21,348 nucleotides of DNA, taken from NCBI GenBank assembly GCA_021396245.1, contig WNYE01000172.1:1-21348 (forward strand). Direction: 5' to 3'. Below the pieces are notes generated by a model. That model was given only the letters and a program-made list of their open reading frames with translations. It was not told where the DNA came from and did not search any database. Positions 10,305 to 20,187 of this stretch are shown one piece after another. Within the stretch, counting starts at the first letter, position 1. Every line of letters begins with the position of its first letter. The stretch comes from Sporothrix humicola. Taxonomy: Eukaryota > Ascomycota > Sordariomycetes > Ophiostomatales > Ophiostomataceae. A program made the position numbers and the translations under genes.

Positions 10305-11478
10305 GTTGTGGCGAGAATGATGGAGAGTATGTAAAATCAAATAATAGCTGGTTATAACGTGGGCGTGAAGATCATATGGATAGTGCTCGATGTCAAAAGA
10401 AGAAATGAATTTGAGAAGGGAGAGAAGAGGCGTATTTAAAGGAAACAAGAGAGGTGAAGCACAAAATTAATTTGATGCCAGAGACGAAAGCCAACAGGAT
10501 CATTGCCCACAAAACTCGGGAGGATTACAAAATGAGGCAGCAAACGTTCAATGCAAAGCCTACACTTGAGCGCAAATTATCAGGGCCTCATACTACATGC
10601 CCCCCCGAAAAATAAGCCTGCCCACCGAGTAAATCAATGGTAAACAAGATGAGTTCGGTGTGCAGAGCCGCCGTGTAAGTGCCCCGTCCGATTTCACGGG
10701 GACTAGCCGTTTCTTCGGGCCCGTGGTTTCCTAATCGGGGATGCAATGACCATCCTTTCAGCAGAACCAAAGAAAATACAGTGGGTCCACCGCAGCGAGT
10801 CTGACTTTGACGGAGTATTCCGTACGACGTACAGGATGCATGTCGTTTGCTTGGCTACAACGCAATAAGACTGCAATTAAAGGCCGGGGTGATTTTTGTG
10901 ACGATGAATTTGATCGATTGTAGCCCGTGAGTTACTTGTCTCCTTGTGACTTTGCAGTTCTTGTAGAGGTCCTGGTTCCTGACTATGATCATATATATGG
11001 TTTAAAAGGGGATTTTGGGTGGAAACAACGTTTCGTAGTGGTCCAGGGTTGTATCTTAATTTCAATTATTTTAATGTGCATATTCGTCGACTTTTGTAGA
11101 TCTATCTCCGTCCATGTTTACAAGTTGCAGTTGAATGTTGGTGCCTTCGGACCGCTGTCCGTTGCTCTTGCCTTGTACATTTGGCCCACGAAGCTCTTTG
11201 TGGTGTTGCCCCACTCTAGCACCTGCGCCTGCCAATTGAACCTCACCTATGACGCAAGCTGAGGCTGATTATGGCGGGCAAGCTCACACAGGCTGAACCT
11301 TTGTTCAATCTGGCAGGAGCTCTTGCTTGTGATTGTTTTCCTCCTTCTTTTCTCTTACCAACTTCCATCCAACATCGTGATATCCACTCACGACGACTAT
11401 CTTCCAGCCCACGACCGGATTCATAATCGAATTGAAACGAAGCCGACTTCCATTGCGACAATCCGCAGCGCCGCCACA
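10305..11478. promoter_or_regulatory. Divergent promoter region between the MFS gene and usgS-like gene
   Basis: 1.17 kb between the start codons of a minus-strand and a plus-strand gene, so both promoters must lie here. A CCAAT box in plus orientation occurs at 11232-11236, about 245 bp before the usgS-like ATG. The last 150 bp before that ATG are rich in C and T, a usual fungal leader. A CCTCCTTCTTTTCTC pyrimidine run lies near 11340-11354. ORFs inside are short and unrecognised. Whether the two genes are co-regulated cannot be told from sequence. Confidence 0.55.
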
Positions 11479-13045
11479 ATGCCGCCGCCCACCAAGGAGG
11501 AGTTCCTGGACTTTTCGCGGTTCGATGTCAATGCCATCCTCCGCGGCGCCCAGTTGACGTTTGTTGGAGGTACGGAGAGACGAAAAACGATTGAGAATAT
11601 CAGAAGGATACAAACGGGCATGCTAACCGCTTTGTAGCCCAGCGCGCTCTGCAGAACCCGAACCTCTGGACGACGCAGCACTATCGCCAGGCTGCCATTG
11701 CCGTTGCTTGCGGCATCGCCATCCGCATCTTGATTGAGATCCCGGTGCGTTTCATACTCGAAATTGACTCTATGGGGGCACCATAACTAACTAGCAACTT
11801 TCTTTTCAGATCGTCGCCGTCAAGATCTCGCTCTGGTTCCTTTCCTTTGTTGTTCGCCTCGACACTGTCACCTGGGACGATGCTCTTTCCGACGGCCTCC
11901 GTTTCCTTCAGGAATACGTTCTTCAAGTGCCCCTGTTCCTCATGACCTTGATGCGCCATATTACACCAGCCATGGACGAGCTCTTCATGCAGTCGCTGCA
12001 GTGGGTCGACTACACATATGCCCAGAAGCACGCCCGCGACGAGGCAGCCGTCACGCTGACCGACCCGCGGCATCGTTACTACGAAAACCTGCGATCCTAC
12101 GCACAGGTTAGCAGCAAATACCATCAGAAGTCGGCATCGTCCTCGTCTTCGCCTTCTGTGGCCATCAACGAGAAGATTGACAAGCTGAGCCCTGGCAAGA
12201 AGAGCGCGGCCCGCTTCCTGTGGCGCTTCGGCCGCAAGGCGATCATCTCGCTCGCCGTCTTTGCGCTGTCCTATGTCCCCATCATTGGCCGTTTCGTCCT
12301 GCCTGCCACCAGTTTCTTGACTTTCCGGCGTGCCGTCGGCCTGGGCCCTGCCACTCTCATTTTCGGCCTGGGCCTCTTCTTGCCCCGCCGCTACCTTGTC
12401 GTCTTCCTCCAGACTTACTATGGCCAGCGCAGCCTCATGCGTGAGCTTCTGGGCCCTTATTTTTCGCGCGTTCATTTCTCCGCCAGCCAGAAGCGCAACT
12501 GGTTCAGCAGTCGCGAGGGAATCTTGTTTGGCTTTGGTGCCGGATTTTACGTTCTGCTGCGCGTGCCGCTTGTGGGAGTGCTCATCTACGGCATCGCCGA
12601 AGCATCGACGGCCTACCTTGTGACCAAGATCACCGATCCGCCACCGGGCCAAGAAACCGTTGTTGCTCCCTCGTCCAAGGCCGCTGCAACCATAGTGACG
12701 TCCTATGCCGAGAGCCAGCAGAAATGGCACAATAGGAAGGCCTTTTTGGAGCTGGCACTGGACAATCTGGACGCTCTGCAACAGCAACACCGTGCCGGCA
12801 TGACAGGTGCGGCGGCTTATTCGGCCGACCCCGACCGGCCCATTAGCGGAAGCGGCGGTGCATTCAAGACGCCGCAACCCCATTCAGAGTCGCACATTCA
12901 GACCGAGATACCTGAATCGAGGCCGGAGGTGGTGGCTTCGGGCGCCGATTATGCCCACGACGACCCCGACCGCCCGAGTGTCCAACAACGCTTCCAGCCT
13001 GGAAGCAGCAACGATGCCGATCCGCCTCCGCCTTATTCGGGCTAA
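11479..13045 (+). CDS. usgS: UsgS-like multi-pass transmembrane protein
   Basis: Predicted 477-aa protein from exons 11479-11569, 11638-11744 and 11810-13045. The start ATG has a strong context (GCCACAATG). The N-terminus (FDVNAILRGAQLTFVG-AQRALQNP across intron 1) and the central block (SYVPIIGRFVLPA, GLFLPRRYLVVFLQTYYG, PLVGVLIYGIAEASTAYLVT) match what I remember of fungal proteins annotated 'transmembrane protein UsgS', possibly related to the EI24-type membrane family. Hydrophobic stretches lie at about 48-83, 210-236, 243-268 and 303-337. The molecular function is not known to me. The hydrophilic C-terminal third ends in PPPPYSG (471-477), which contains a PPxY motif of the type bound by WW domains of Rsp5/NEDD4 ubiquitin ligases; that reading is inference. 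The gene converges on the phosphoketolase gene, with stop codons 425 bp apart. Confidence 0.72.
11570..11637 (+). other. usgS: Intron 1 of the usgS-like gene
   Basis: 68 nt, phase 1. Donor G|GTACGG, branch CTAAC near 11623, acceptor TTTGTAG|CC. Splicing joins LTFVG to AQRALQNP. Confidence 0.88.
11745..11809 (+). other. usgS: Intron 2 of the usgS-like gene
   Basis: 65 nt, phase 0. Donor CCG|GTGCGT, branch ACTAAC at 11786-11791, pyrimidine-rich tract and acceptor TTTTCAG|ATC. Splicing gives ILIEIP-IVAVKISLWF, a continuous hydrophobic segment. Confidence 0.9.
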
Positions 13046-13470
13046 TCAGGATAAGGGATACTGCAGGCTATTTGAGATGACGGGATGACACTGACTGGAA
13101 GCACACGAGTGTAGGACGAGTGTAGGGATATGGGACATCAGAAACATTATTTTTCGACGCAGGCGTTTACTGTTTCCTTTATTTTTGGTATTAAGATGCT
13201 GGTGTTTTTTTGTACATTATGAACACGGTATTGCTCAAAATTCACACGCATTATGAGATGAAATGTTTTGATAGAATGGGTTGAAACTTAAATTTCAATT
13301 CAGTCCGATAGGACGATGCAGAAATGCAAACAAATTTACAGATGAAGAGGAGAAAATTCAAACATAAAACCAGTCAGGGAAGCGCCGTCCCCTCTTAAAA
13401 AAACAGAAACTATTACCAACTACCCATTGTAGTCATCCCATGTAAAACCCATTTTCCCCTTTTGTGTCGC
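13046..13470. terminator. Shared 3' region of two convergent genes
   Basis: 425 bp between the stop codons of the usgS-like gene and the phosphoketolase gene. It is AT-richer than the genes and must hold both 3' UTRs and poly(A) sites. A perfect tandem duplication of the 11-mer acgagtgtagg occupies 13105-13126. No coding sequence was seen. Confidence 0.55.
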
Positions 13471-15954
13471 TTAGCTGGACAGCTTGGTCACCGTCTTGTT
13501 CCACAGTGACGTGTTGCGCGGCCAAGTCCAGTTGGTCCAGATCGCAGGGTCGGTGCCGTTTTCAAATGCCTCGTTCCGTGCAGCAATTTGCGAGTTAAGC
13601 AGTGCCTGGCGTGCCGACGCACCACGGTTGTGCAGGTGCGGCATGCGGTCAATGGCATCAATGGCCAGGCTGAAGCGGTCCGTCTGGTTGCGGATGGCCA
13701 GCTCCAGAGGCGTGTCGATGTTGCCCTTCTCCTTGTAGCCGCGGACGTGCAAGTTCGTGCTGCCAGGGCGCTTGTAGGTCAGGCGGTGCACCAGCCACGG
13801 GTACGAGTGGAAGTTGAAGATGATGGGCTTGTTGTCCGTGAACAGAGCTGTGTACTCCCGGTCCGTCAGACCGTGCGGGTGGTCCACATGGCTGATAAGC
13901 TTGAACAGATCGACGACGTTGACGAAGCGGACCTTGAGCTCGGGGAAATAGTTGAGCAGCAGATCGACTGCGGCCAGCGACTCGTGAGTGCTAATGTCAC
14001 CGCACGATGCCATGACCAGGTCGGGCTCCTCACCAGCGTCCGTGCTGAACTCGGGCCAGATACCGATACCCTTGGAGCAGTGCTCGACGGCAGCCTCCAT
14101 GGACAGGTACTGCAGGTGGTCCTGCTTGTCCGACACAACAACGTTGACGTAGTTGCTCGAGCGCAGACAGTGGTCCATGACCGACAGCAGGCAGTTGCCA
14201 TCAGGCGGCAGGTAGATACGGACGACCTCGGGGCTCTTGTTGGCCACGACATCGAGGAAACCAGGGTCCTGGTGTGTGAAACCGTTGTGGTCCTGGCGCC
14301 AGACGACGGCCGTCAGCAGAATGTTGAGCGACGCCACCTTGACACGCCACTCGACCTCGAGACACTTCTCAATCCACTTGCAGTGCTGGTTGACCATGGA
14401 GTCAATGACGTGGATGAACGGCTCGTAGCTGCTGAGCAGGCCATGGCGGCCACTGAGAATGTAGCCCTCGAGCCAGCCCTCGACAGTGTGCTCAGAAAGG
14501 ATCTCCATGACACGGCCGGCGTGGGCAAGGTTGCCACCATCGGTGTCCTCTTCGAAGTAGTCGCCCATCCAGGACTTCTTGCCAGCGGCATAGACACCGG
14601 CCAGCTTGTTGGACTCGGTCTCATCAGGACCGAACAGGCGGAAGTTGGTCATGTTGGCTGCGATAACGTCGCGCAGGAAGGTGGCGAGACGAGCCATGCT
14701 GCCGTCGCGCGTTGCGCCAGGCTTGTCAACCTTGACGGCGTAGTCGCGGAACTCGGGCATCTTGAGTGGCTTCTTGATGATGCCACCGTTCGCAACAGGG
14801 TTGGCGCTCATGCGGCGGTTGCCCTTGGGGCAGATGGCGTCGCGAAGCTCATCGCTGATACGGCCTTCCTTGCCAAACAGGCGCTCAGGCTCGTAGCTGC
14901 GCATCCACTTCTCGAGGACCTCGAGGTGCTTCGGGTTCTCACGCACGTCCGTGATGGGGACCTGGTGGGCACGCCAGAATCCAGCGAGGTAGTGCTCGTC
15001 GATCTTGCGTGGGCCAGTCCAGCCCTTGGGTGTGCGCAGGATGACCATGGGCCAGCGGGCGCGCTTGGCGACACCAGTGGTGCGGGCCTCGGTCTGGATG
15101 GCACGGATATCGAGGACACACTGCTCGAGTGTGGCAGCCATGGCCTGGTGCATGGACTCGACCTCGTCACCCTCGACAAAGTACGGCTTGTAGCCGTAGC
15201 CAACGAAGAGCGCCTCAAGCTCCTCATGGCTGATACGGGCCAAGACCGTGGGGTTGTTGATCTTGTAGCCGTTCAGGTGCAGAACTGGGAGGACGGCACC
15301 GTCGGTGATGGGGTTGAGGAACTTGTTGCTGTGCCACGAGGTGGCCAGGGGACCAGTCTCAGCCTCACCGTCACCGACCATGGTGAGGGCAATGAGGTTC
15401 GGGTGGTCGTAGACACTGCCGTAGGCGTGGGAGATGGAGTAGCCCAGCTCGCCACCCTCGTGGATACTGCCGGGAGTCTCGGGCGTGGCGTGCGAGCCAA
15501 TGCCACCGGGGAAAGAGAAGTACTTGAAGAACTTCTGCATGCCCTCGGGGTCCTCAGACTTTTCGGGGTAGACCTCGGAGTAGGTGCCCTCGAGGTAGGC
15601 CTGCGACAGCACAGCAGGGGCGCCGTGGCCCGGGCCAGACACGAAGTAGGCGTCCAGATCATACTTCTTGATCAGACGGTTGAAGTGCATATATGTGAAG
15701 ATCTGGCCAGGAGCCGAGCCGAAATGGCCCAGAAGACGGGCCTTGACCTGGTCGAGCTTGAGAGGCTCACGCAGCAGCGGGTTGTCGCGCAGGTAGATCA
15801 TGCCAAGCGAGAGGTAGAGACTCGCCGAGAAGAAGTCGTCATACTGCTTGATCTGCTCAGGGGTGAGCGGCTTGCCGGTGACAGTCGAACGGGCAGGGCC
15901 AAAGGGGCGGATGGCCGCCGTGTCGACATTGATCGTCAGATCCTTCGCAGACAT
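13471..15954 (-). CDS. xfp: Xylulose-5-phosphate/fructose-6-phosphate phosphoketolase
   Basis: 827-aa single-exon coding region, close to the usual family length (about 790-830). The enzyme is ThDP- and Mg-dependent and splits xylulose-5-P (and usually fructose-6-P) with phosphate into acetyl-phosphate plus glyceraldehyde-3-P (or erythrose-4-P). In fungi it can work with acetate kinase as a cytosolic route to acetate/acetyl-CoA. Visible signatures: SGPGHGAP (106-113), phosphoketolase signature EGGELGY (166-172), the second signature ending in GDGE (179-197) with the ThDP/metal motif running on to NKFLNP, FGPDETESN (441-449), SYEPF (509-513) with its likely catalytic Glu, and RQDHNGFTHQDPGF (553-566). 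All key motifs are intact. The reading frame is open upstream to 16014 but with no ATG; the ATG at 15954 (CCACCATGTC) is the first in frame, and the upstream part is predicted intron. Carbon-source regulation is likely for the family but not shown here. Confidence 0.97.
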   Translation of the reverse strand: MSAKDLTINVDTAAIRPFGPARSTVTGKPLTPEQIKQYDDFFSASLYLSLGMIYLRDNPLLREPLKLDQVKARLLGHFGSAPGQIFTYMHFNRLIKKYDLDAYFVSGPGHGAPAVLSQAYLEGTYSEVYPEKSEDPEGMQKFFKYFSFPGGIGSHATPETPGSIHEGGELGYSISHAYGSVYDHPNLIALTMVGDGEAETGPLATSWHSNKFLNPITDGAVLPVLHLNGYKINNPTVLARISHEELEALFVGYGYKPYFVEGDEVESMHQAMAATLEQCVLDIRAIQTEARTTGVAKRARWPMVILRTPKGWTGPRKIDEHYLAGFWRAHQVPITDVRENPKHLEVLEKWMRSYEPERLFGKEGRISDELRDAICPKGNRRMSANPVANGGIIKKPLKMPEFRDYAVKVDKPGATRDGSMARLATFLRDVIAANMTNFRLFGPDETESNKLAGVYAAGKKSWMGDYFEEDTDGGNLAHAGRVMEILSEHTVEGWLEGYILSGRHGLLSSYEPFIHVIDSMVNQHCKWIEKCLEVEWRVKVASLNILLTAVVWRQDHNGFTHQDPGFLDVVANKSPEVVRIYLPPDGNCLLSVMDHCLRSSNYVNVVVSDKQDHLQYLSMEAAVEHCSKGIGIWPEFSTDAGEEPDLVMASCGDISTHESLAAVDLLLNYFPELKVRFVNVVDLFKLISHVDHPHGLTDREYTALFTDNKPIIFNFHSYPWLVHRLTYKRPGSTNLHVRGYKEKGNIDTPLELAIRNQTDRFSLAIDAIDRMPHLHNRGASARQALLNSQIAARNEAFENGTDPAIWTNWTWPRNTSLWNKTVTKLSS

Positions 15955-15961
15955 GGTGGAT

Positions 15962-16070
15962 CTGGGGTAGCTGGTGTTAGTAGGGGAGGATTGAAAGGGT
16001 GCAAATCCAAACAATATGACCTAATCTCAAAAGTATGATGCATTTTGAGAACGGAGGGTGAAATACGTAC
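15962..16070 (-). other. xfp: Probable 5'-UTR intron of the phosphoketolase gene
   Basis: On the minus strand a strong donor (ATCC|GTACGT at 16070) is followed by branch CTAAC (15980-15976) and acceptor CTACCCCAG ending at 15962, eight bases before the ATG. A nearer CACCAG at 15972 is only a few bases from the branch site and so less likely. The intron explains why the frame upstream of ATG 15954 is open but unlike phosphoketolase. Confidence 0.65.
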
Positions 16071-19000
16071 GGATTTGAGTGAATGCGAGGACTGTGAAGG
16101 AGGGGTGGCGTAATGTCGATTGGACTCCTCGAAGACACTGGTGAGACGGTTTGGAAGGAGGGTGTGTCGATGTAAACACGAGAATAAACAATTTGATAGA
16201 TGGTTGGGGACTCAATTGAGGAGGAAGTGAAGCCTGCTGAACAGAACAAAAAAGAGAAAGAGACGGATTACAATCAGAAGCGAGGGGGATTCTCTAAATA
16301 TATGCTTGACACGGCAGGCGAGGGGGAGGCGAGAGCGGAAGGAGCTCCTGCCATTATTACGAGGAGGGACAAGAAGAATAGCTGATGTCAGAGACAGCAG
16401 CTGCTATCCACTTTGGGGAAGCTACGAAAGCGGTTGCAGCTCCATACCTTGCAGCTTCTGCGCTAGCAGCATGTGGTGTGTGTAAGTGACGGAAGGAGAA
16501 ACCGGAATACTTGGGCGAGGGCACAAAAAGAAAGTAACAAAAAAACCGAGACATTGGGGGAAGGAGCAACCAGGACATAGCACAATGCCGTACCGTAATC
16601 GTCATACTGGGAAGCTCCTTCCTTGCGCATACCAGCTTTTGCACCGAATACAGTAAGAAGGAAGGCGGGCCCAGGCCAATGTGGTGCGCTGTATGCGGGA
16701 GCACTAGCAAGGGCGCAAGGCAATGTATCAGGCTACTTGGAGATACATACCACACTGTCACGCCAGTGATCACTGCCACCTGCAGTATTTTCCCTTCTTT
16801 TTCTTGGCTCTATCCTTCCAGAGAAGTGAGATCTGCATGCCTCTCTTCCTTCGATTTTCGAGAACAACGCCTATGTGGTGAGGCCGTGGCCAGCTGAGAC
16901 AACACGTTCCAGGTGCACTTTTGACGGTCGAACGAGAATATCAAGATGGAGGCTTCGTCGAAAGTATCCATATACAACATTGGGAATGTCTGCAATGTTG
17001 ATTTTTAGACTGGCGCTGGCTATTGGCAATGGCAGCTTGCTCCTTCCCACCAGGGACAATTCGAGGGGCACCACTTGCCATATTGTTTGGCGTGGGCGTG
17101 CTGAGTAACAGAACCAGAATTAGAAGGCGCAAGCCAGGCACGTCTCCCGTTGGTCAAATTTCGTAAGGACAAGCGGTGCCAAAGTAGCAAAAGAAGAAAA
17201 AGGCAGTGTTTACAATCGAGACCCGAATAAAACGTTAACGAGTTCGGAGAATATGCAAAGATCATGAACTTTCTGCAAAGAGCTACATCGAAAACGGGGC
17301 AAAAGCGTTGGAGAATGGCGGAAAGTGGAGATCGGCGGGACGTTGCAGGGGCAATGGCATCATGGATAGCATGGGTTGGGACTCGTAAGAGGGAAGGAGC
17401 GCAAAAGCAGTAACGAGATGGTGGGAAGGAGAGGGGCACAAGGAACGGCCGGCCGGTCTTGCCTATGTTTCCGAGAGTGGCTGCTATCAAAGTCGGGATA
17501 CGAATAAAGATAAAAAAGTAAAACGAGGTGCAGGATCTGCTTTCGAAAGCAGGAATACAAACGTGGAGAGACAGTCGATCGCCTGAGCGTCTGTATTCTT
17601 ACGTGTACATCATGTCTTGCCCACGGCGGCCCCGGAACGACCGTCACTATTAACGTTTGTGCCGTGATCTTCTTTTTTGGGCCCTGGAAAGTCCTTTTGT
17701 TGGTATGTATGTATCGTGTTCGATCCGTTACCGGCCTGCCCAGGTCTGCCTAGAAAGCCAATGAGGCGTGGGGGATGTCTCATGTCTTTTGAGATGCACT
17801 GTTTTGGTCGCATCGCCAGATGCCAATTGCCCCTTCCTTTTTCTGCTAAGAGAGGATATGGCCGAGAATAGACTCGGCTGCGGCCGAAAAAAGGGCCTTT
17901 TAGAATCAATCGGCCAGGCTAGAAGCGTGACAGGAGGTGTCAGAAGAATATCAAGAGACAAAAAAAAGCGACGATGAGGTGTGCATGGCCAGATCAAGCG
18001 ATATCAAAGCTTGGTACTTGTTTTTGGTAAAGTAGGAGAATTTTGCCGTGAAGAAAAGGCCACTATATTTCGCGTGTTAGAGAGTGCTGTAGGGCCCCGC
18101 CGTTGGGGCCTGGATTCTGGGCAGGTGTGGTGTGGTTTGCAAAAGTGGTCTGATGGGACGATTGGGCTGTTAAAAGTTGGGAAGGAGCAGCAGAGGCTGC
18201 ATGCAAATCGAGCACACTGCACAACCTCAACGAGGAGAGAGCAAATCAGAGCGCGAGGAGCATGCAGGAGGTCCCTGCTGCAGGCGCATCGTATGGGAGC
18301 TGGAAGGAACGGGCATCAATACGGAAAGAACAGGAGGGCGAGGCAAATGCACACGCAGACGAGGAAGGAGTGTTGATGTAATTACACTCCCAATATCGTC
18401 ATCCATACAACGTGGTGCCCCGCGTCTTATCTGTGTCACCAACGTACAGTGCATGACAGCAACTGTCAACGCCACGACTGAGCATGTCCAAACATAACTA
18501 GACAATATTTATTTTGTTTAATTTTGTGACATTTCACTTCATTCATAATTATGCCTGCCGGTCAACGAGGTGTGTCGGGCCCAGGGTTGCCAATTGGCTG
18601 TCACTTGTCAGTTCAATTCTGTCAATTCGGCTGAGCTATTATCGAGTATCCGATTTTGACGGCCAAGCATAAAGCAAAAAATTAAGAACGACAACAAAAG
18701 AGGCGAAGGAATAGCAAACAAACAAAGCAAGGGGCTGTCCTCACAAGTGAGTAAGCCTCGCCTCCACTGAAAGACGCTATCTCTAGAATCCAAGTCACTG
18801 GATGGCACAAACCGAAGGTTTTTCAAAAAGTAAGAGGAGGAGATAAAGAAATGTACGAAATCTAACGACGAAAAAGTTCTAGAAAAAGCAAGCATAGAGA
18901 CATTCCGTGTTGAATAGTATCCGTGGGTATTAGCAGAATCGCCTGAAGCTTAGTACATATCCCTCTGGAACGCTGTTGTGTTCACTTGGTGAACTGGCTG

Positions 19001-19440
19001 AGGAAGGAGCAAAGAATGTAGCTTCCTCGATCCGGGGAGGAACCAGACCGGGCATCTACGAGTAGTGGGATCGATCGACGGGTGGGGCGCCTTCTATCCG
19101 TCTTTCACGACATGTCTCAGTCAATCAGTCAGTCGAGACCGTCTTTAATGATCTTGACTTTCATAGTCTTAGGCTTTCTTTCCAGTTCAATTTCATGTCG
19201 TGAAAGGCTGAACCATCGAATGGAACTGAAATGAGTCCATCGTGGATTGAAACGCATGGTCAACAAAATATCGACTTTTGGCATTTGTCCATCTTGTCTC
19301 TCCAATAGTTTTATCAAATGTCCATCTTGCTCCGACACTCCCGTGGAAGCTCCAGTATTATTTCAATCTATCTCCTTAGGGACGAGAATGGTACATTTTT
19401 TCGCTAAGATCGATGATTGGCTAAAACCTTAAATTCGTAT
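16071..19440. promoter_or_regulatory. 3.4-kb region without a recognisable gene, upstream of xfp
   Basis: The part nearest 16071 must be the 5' UTR and promoter of the minus-strand phosphoketolase gene. A minus-strand TATA-like CATATATTT lies near 16295-16303, and CCAAT boxes in minus orientation lie at 16123-16119 and near 16553. Ten copies of the 8-mer GGAAGGAG are spread over 16153-19009 (see findings). A 10-bp palindrome GCCAATTGGC, a CCAAT box on each strand, is at 18589-18598. Short ORFs are present but lack ATG starts or recognisable domains. It could be a long regulatory region, or it may hide a fast-evolving, multi-intron or non-coding RNA gene that cannot be called from sequence. 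Confidence 0.45.
19102..19206. repeat. 13-bp perfect inverted repeat with 79-nt spacer
   Basis: The arm ctttcacgacatg (19102-19114) is exactly complementary to catgtcgtgaaag (19194-19206). The spacer holds a short TCAGTCAA-type repetition near 19116-19137. The arms do not extend further. It could form a hairpin in RNA or be the remnant of a small mobile element; no target-site duplication was identified. Confidence 0.5.
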
Positions 19441-20083
19441 CCACAAGTACAAAAAGCTACATACGATTACATAATAAAAAGAAGTACCTTTTGATCAAAC
19501 CCCTCCTCCTTTTGCTAGCGTATTATACCACTACGAAAAACAACTTCTTTTTAAATTATCGTAAAAGTAAACGCTGTAAGTATCGTAACCCGTTGTTAAC
19601 TTGTATTTATACGGTAAAGAAGTAGTTAAAATGTTTTTTTTTAATAACCAATTTCGTTTTTTTAACGAGTAAAAAGCGTATAAATTTTAAGTTTTTTATT
19701 TAATCGAAATATAAGGTTTTTTAAACGACGTTAACGATGTTTACTTTTTTACTTACATGGTTACTTTTACACTAAATCTCGTAATAATTTTATTATAAAG
19801 AATTTTACGAAAGTTACTTATATTTTTTAATAACGAGGCTTAACTATAACGTTATAAAAAATAAAAATTAATAACAGCAATGTTATTACGGACGTAGCCT
19901 CCACGGCCTCGATAATAAGCTAAAAACAAATATAAGTTAACCCCTTAACGGGTACGAAAGATAAATAATACGACCAACGTAAAGCGGCGGTATTAACGTA
20001 GTTAAAAAGTAAACTTTTTAAAACGTAAAATAAAAAACGAATAATATTACGGTAAAGATTAATTAATTAAAAAATAAAACGTT

Positions 20084-20187
20084 ACTTTATATAAAAATAA
20101 AGTAAAAAGTATAAAGTAATATAAACTAAAAGACAACTTTATACAAAAATAAAATAAAAGTTATAAAGCTATATAAAGTACGATAAA
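20084..20187 (+). repeat. Two imperfect tandem copies of a 52-bp unit
   Basis: Copy 1 (20084-20135) and copy 2 (20136-20187) both begin actttata and share the blocks aaaaataaa and tataaag. Differences are largely compatible with point mutation after duplication. It lies inside RIP-degraded DNA, and its low complexity lowers confidence. Confidence 0.5.

Noticed and set aside
15955..16014. 20-residue N-terminal extension of phosphoketolase
   Set aside because: It would start at TTG and contains an intron branch site and acceptor. The in-frame ATG at 15954 has a good context and matches the family N-terminus.
8465..16014. Secondary-metabolite or toxin cluster around the MFS transporter
   Set aside because: No polyketide synthase, NRPS, P450 or cluster-type regulator is present nearby. 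Neighbours are a UsgS-like protein, phosphoketolase and Inp1.
13588..16038. 816-codon plus-strand open frame opposite the phosphoketolase gene
   Set aside because: It is the antisense shadow of a GC-rich, codon-biased gene. Its translation is Val/Asp/Leu-rich without domain motifs, and the minus strand carries all phosphoketolase signatures.
18227..18505. Minus-strand frame with a signal-peptide-like N-terminus
   Set aside because: The apparent first Met is a TTG codon and the rest has no recognisable domain. Not supportable as a secreted protein.
19129..19338. 69-codon minus-strand frame near the right RIP edge
   Set aside because: Begins at GTG with no ATG start of similar length; no family recognised, and the opposite strand is equally open.
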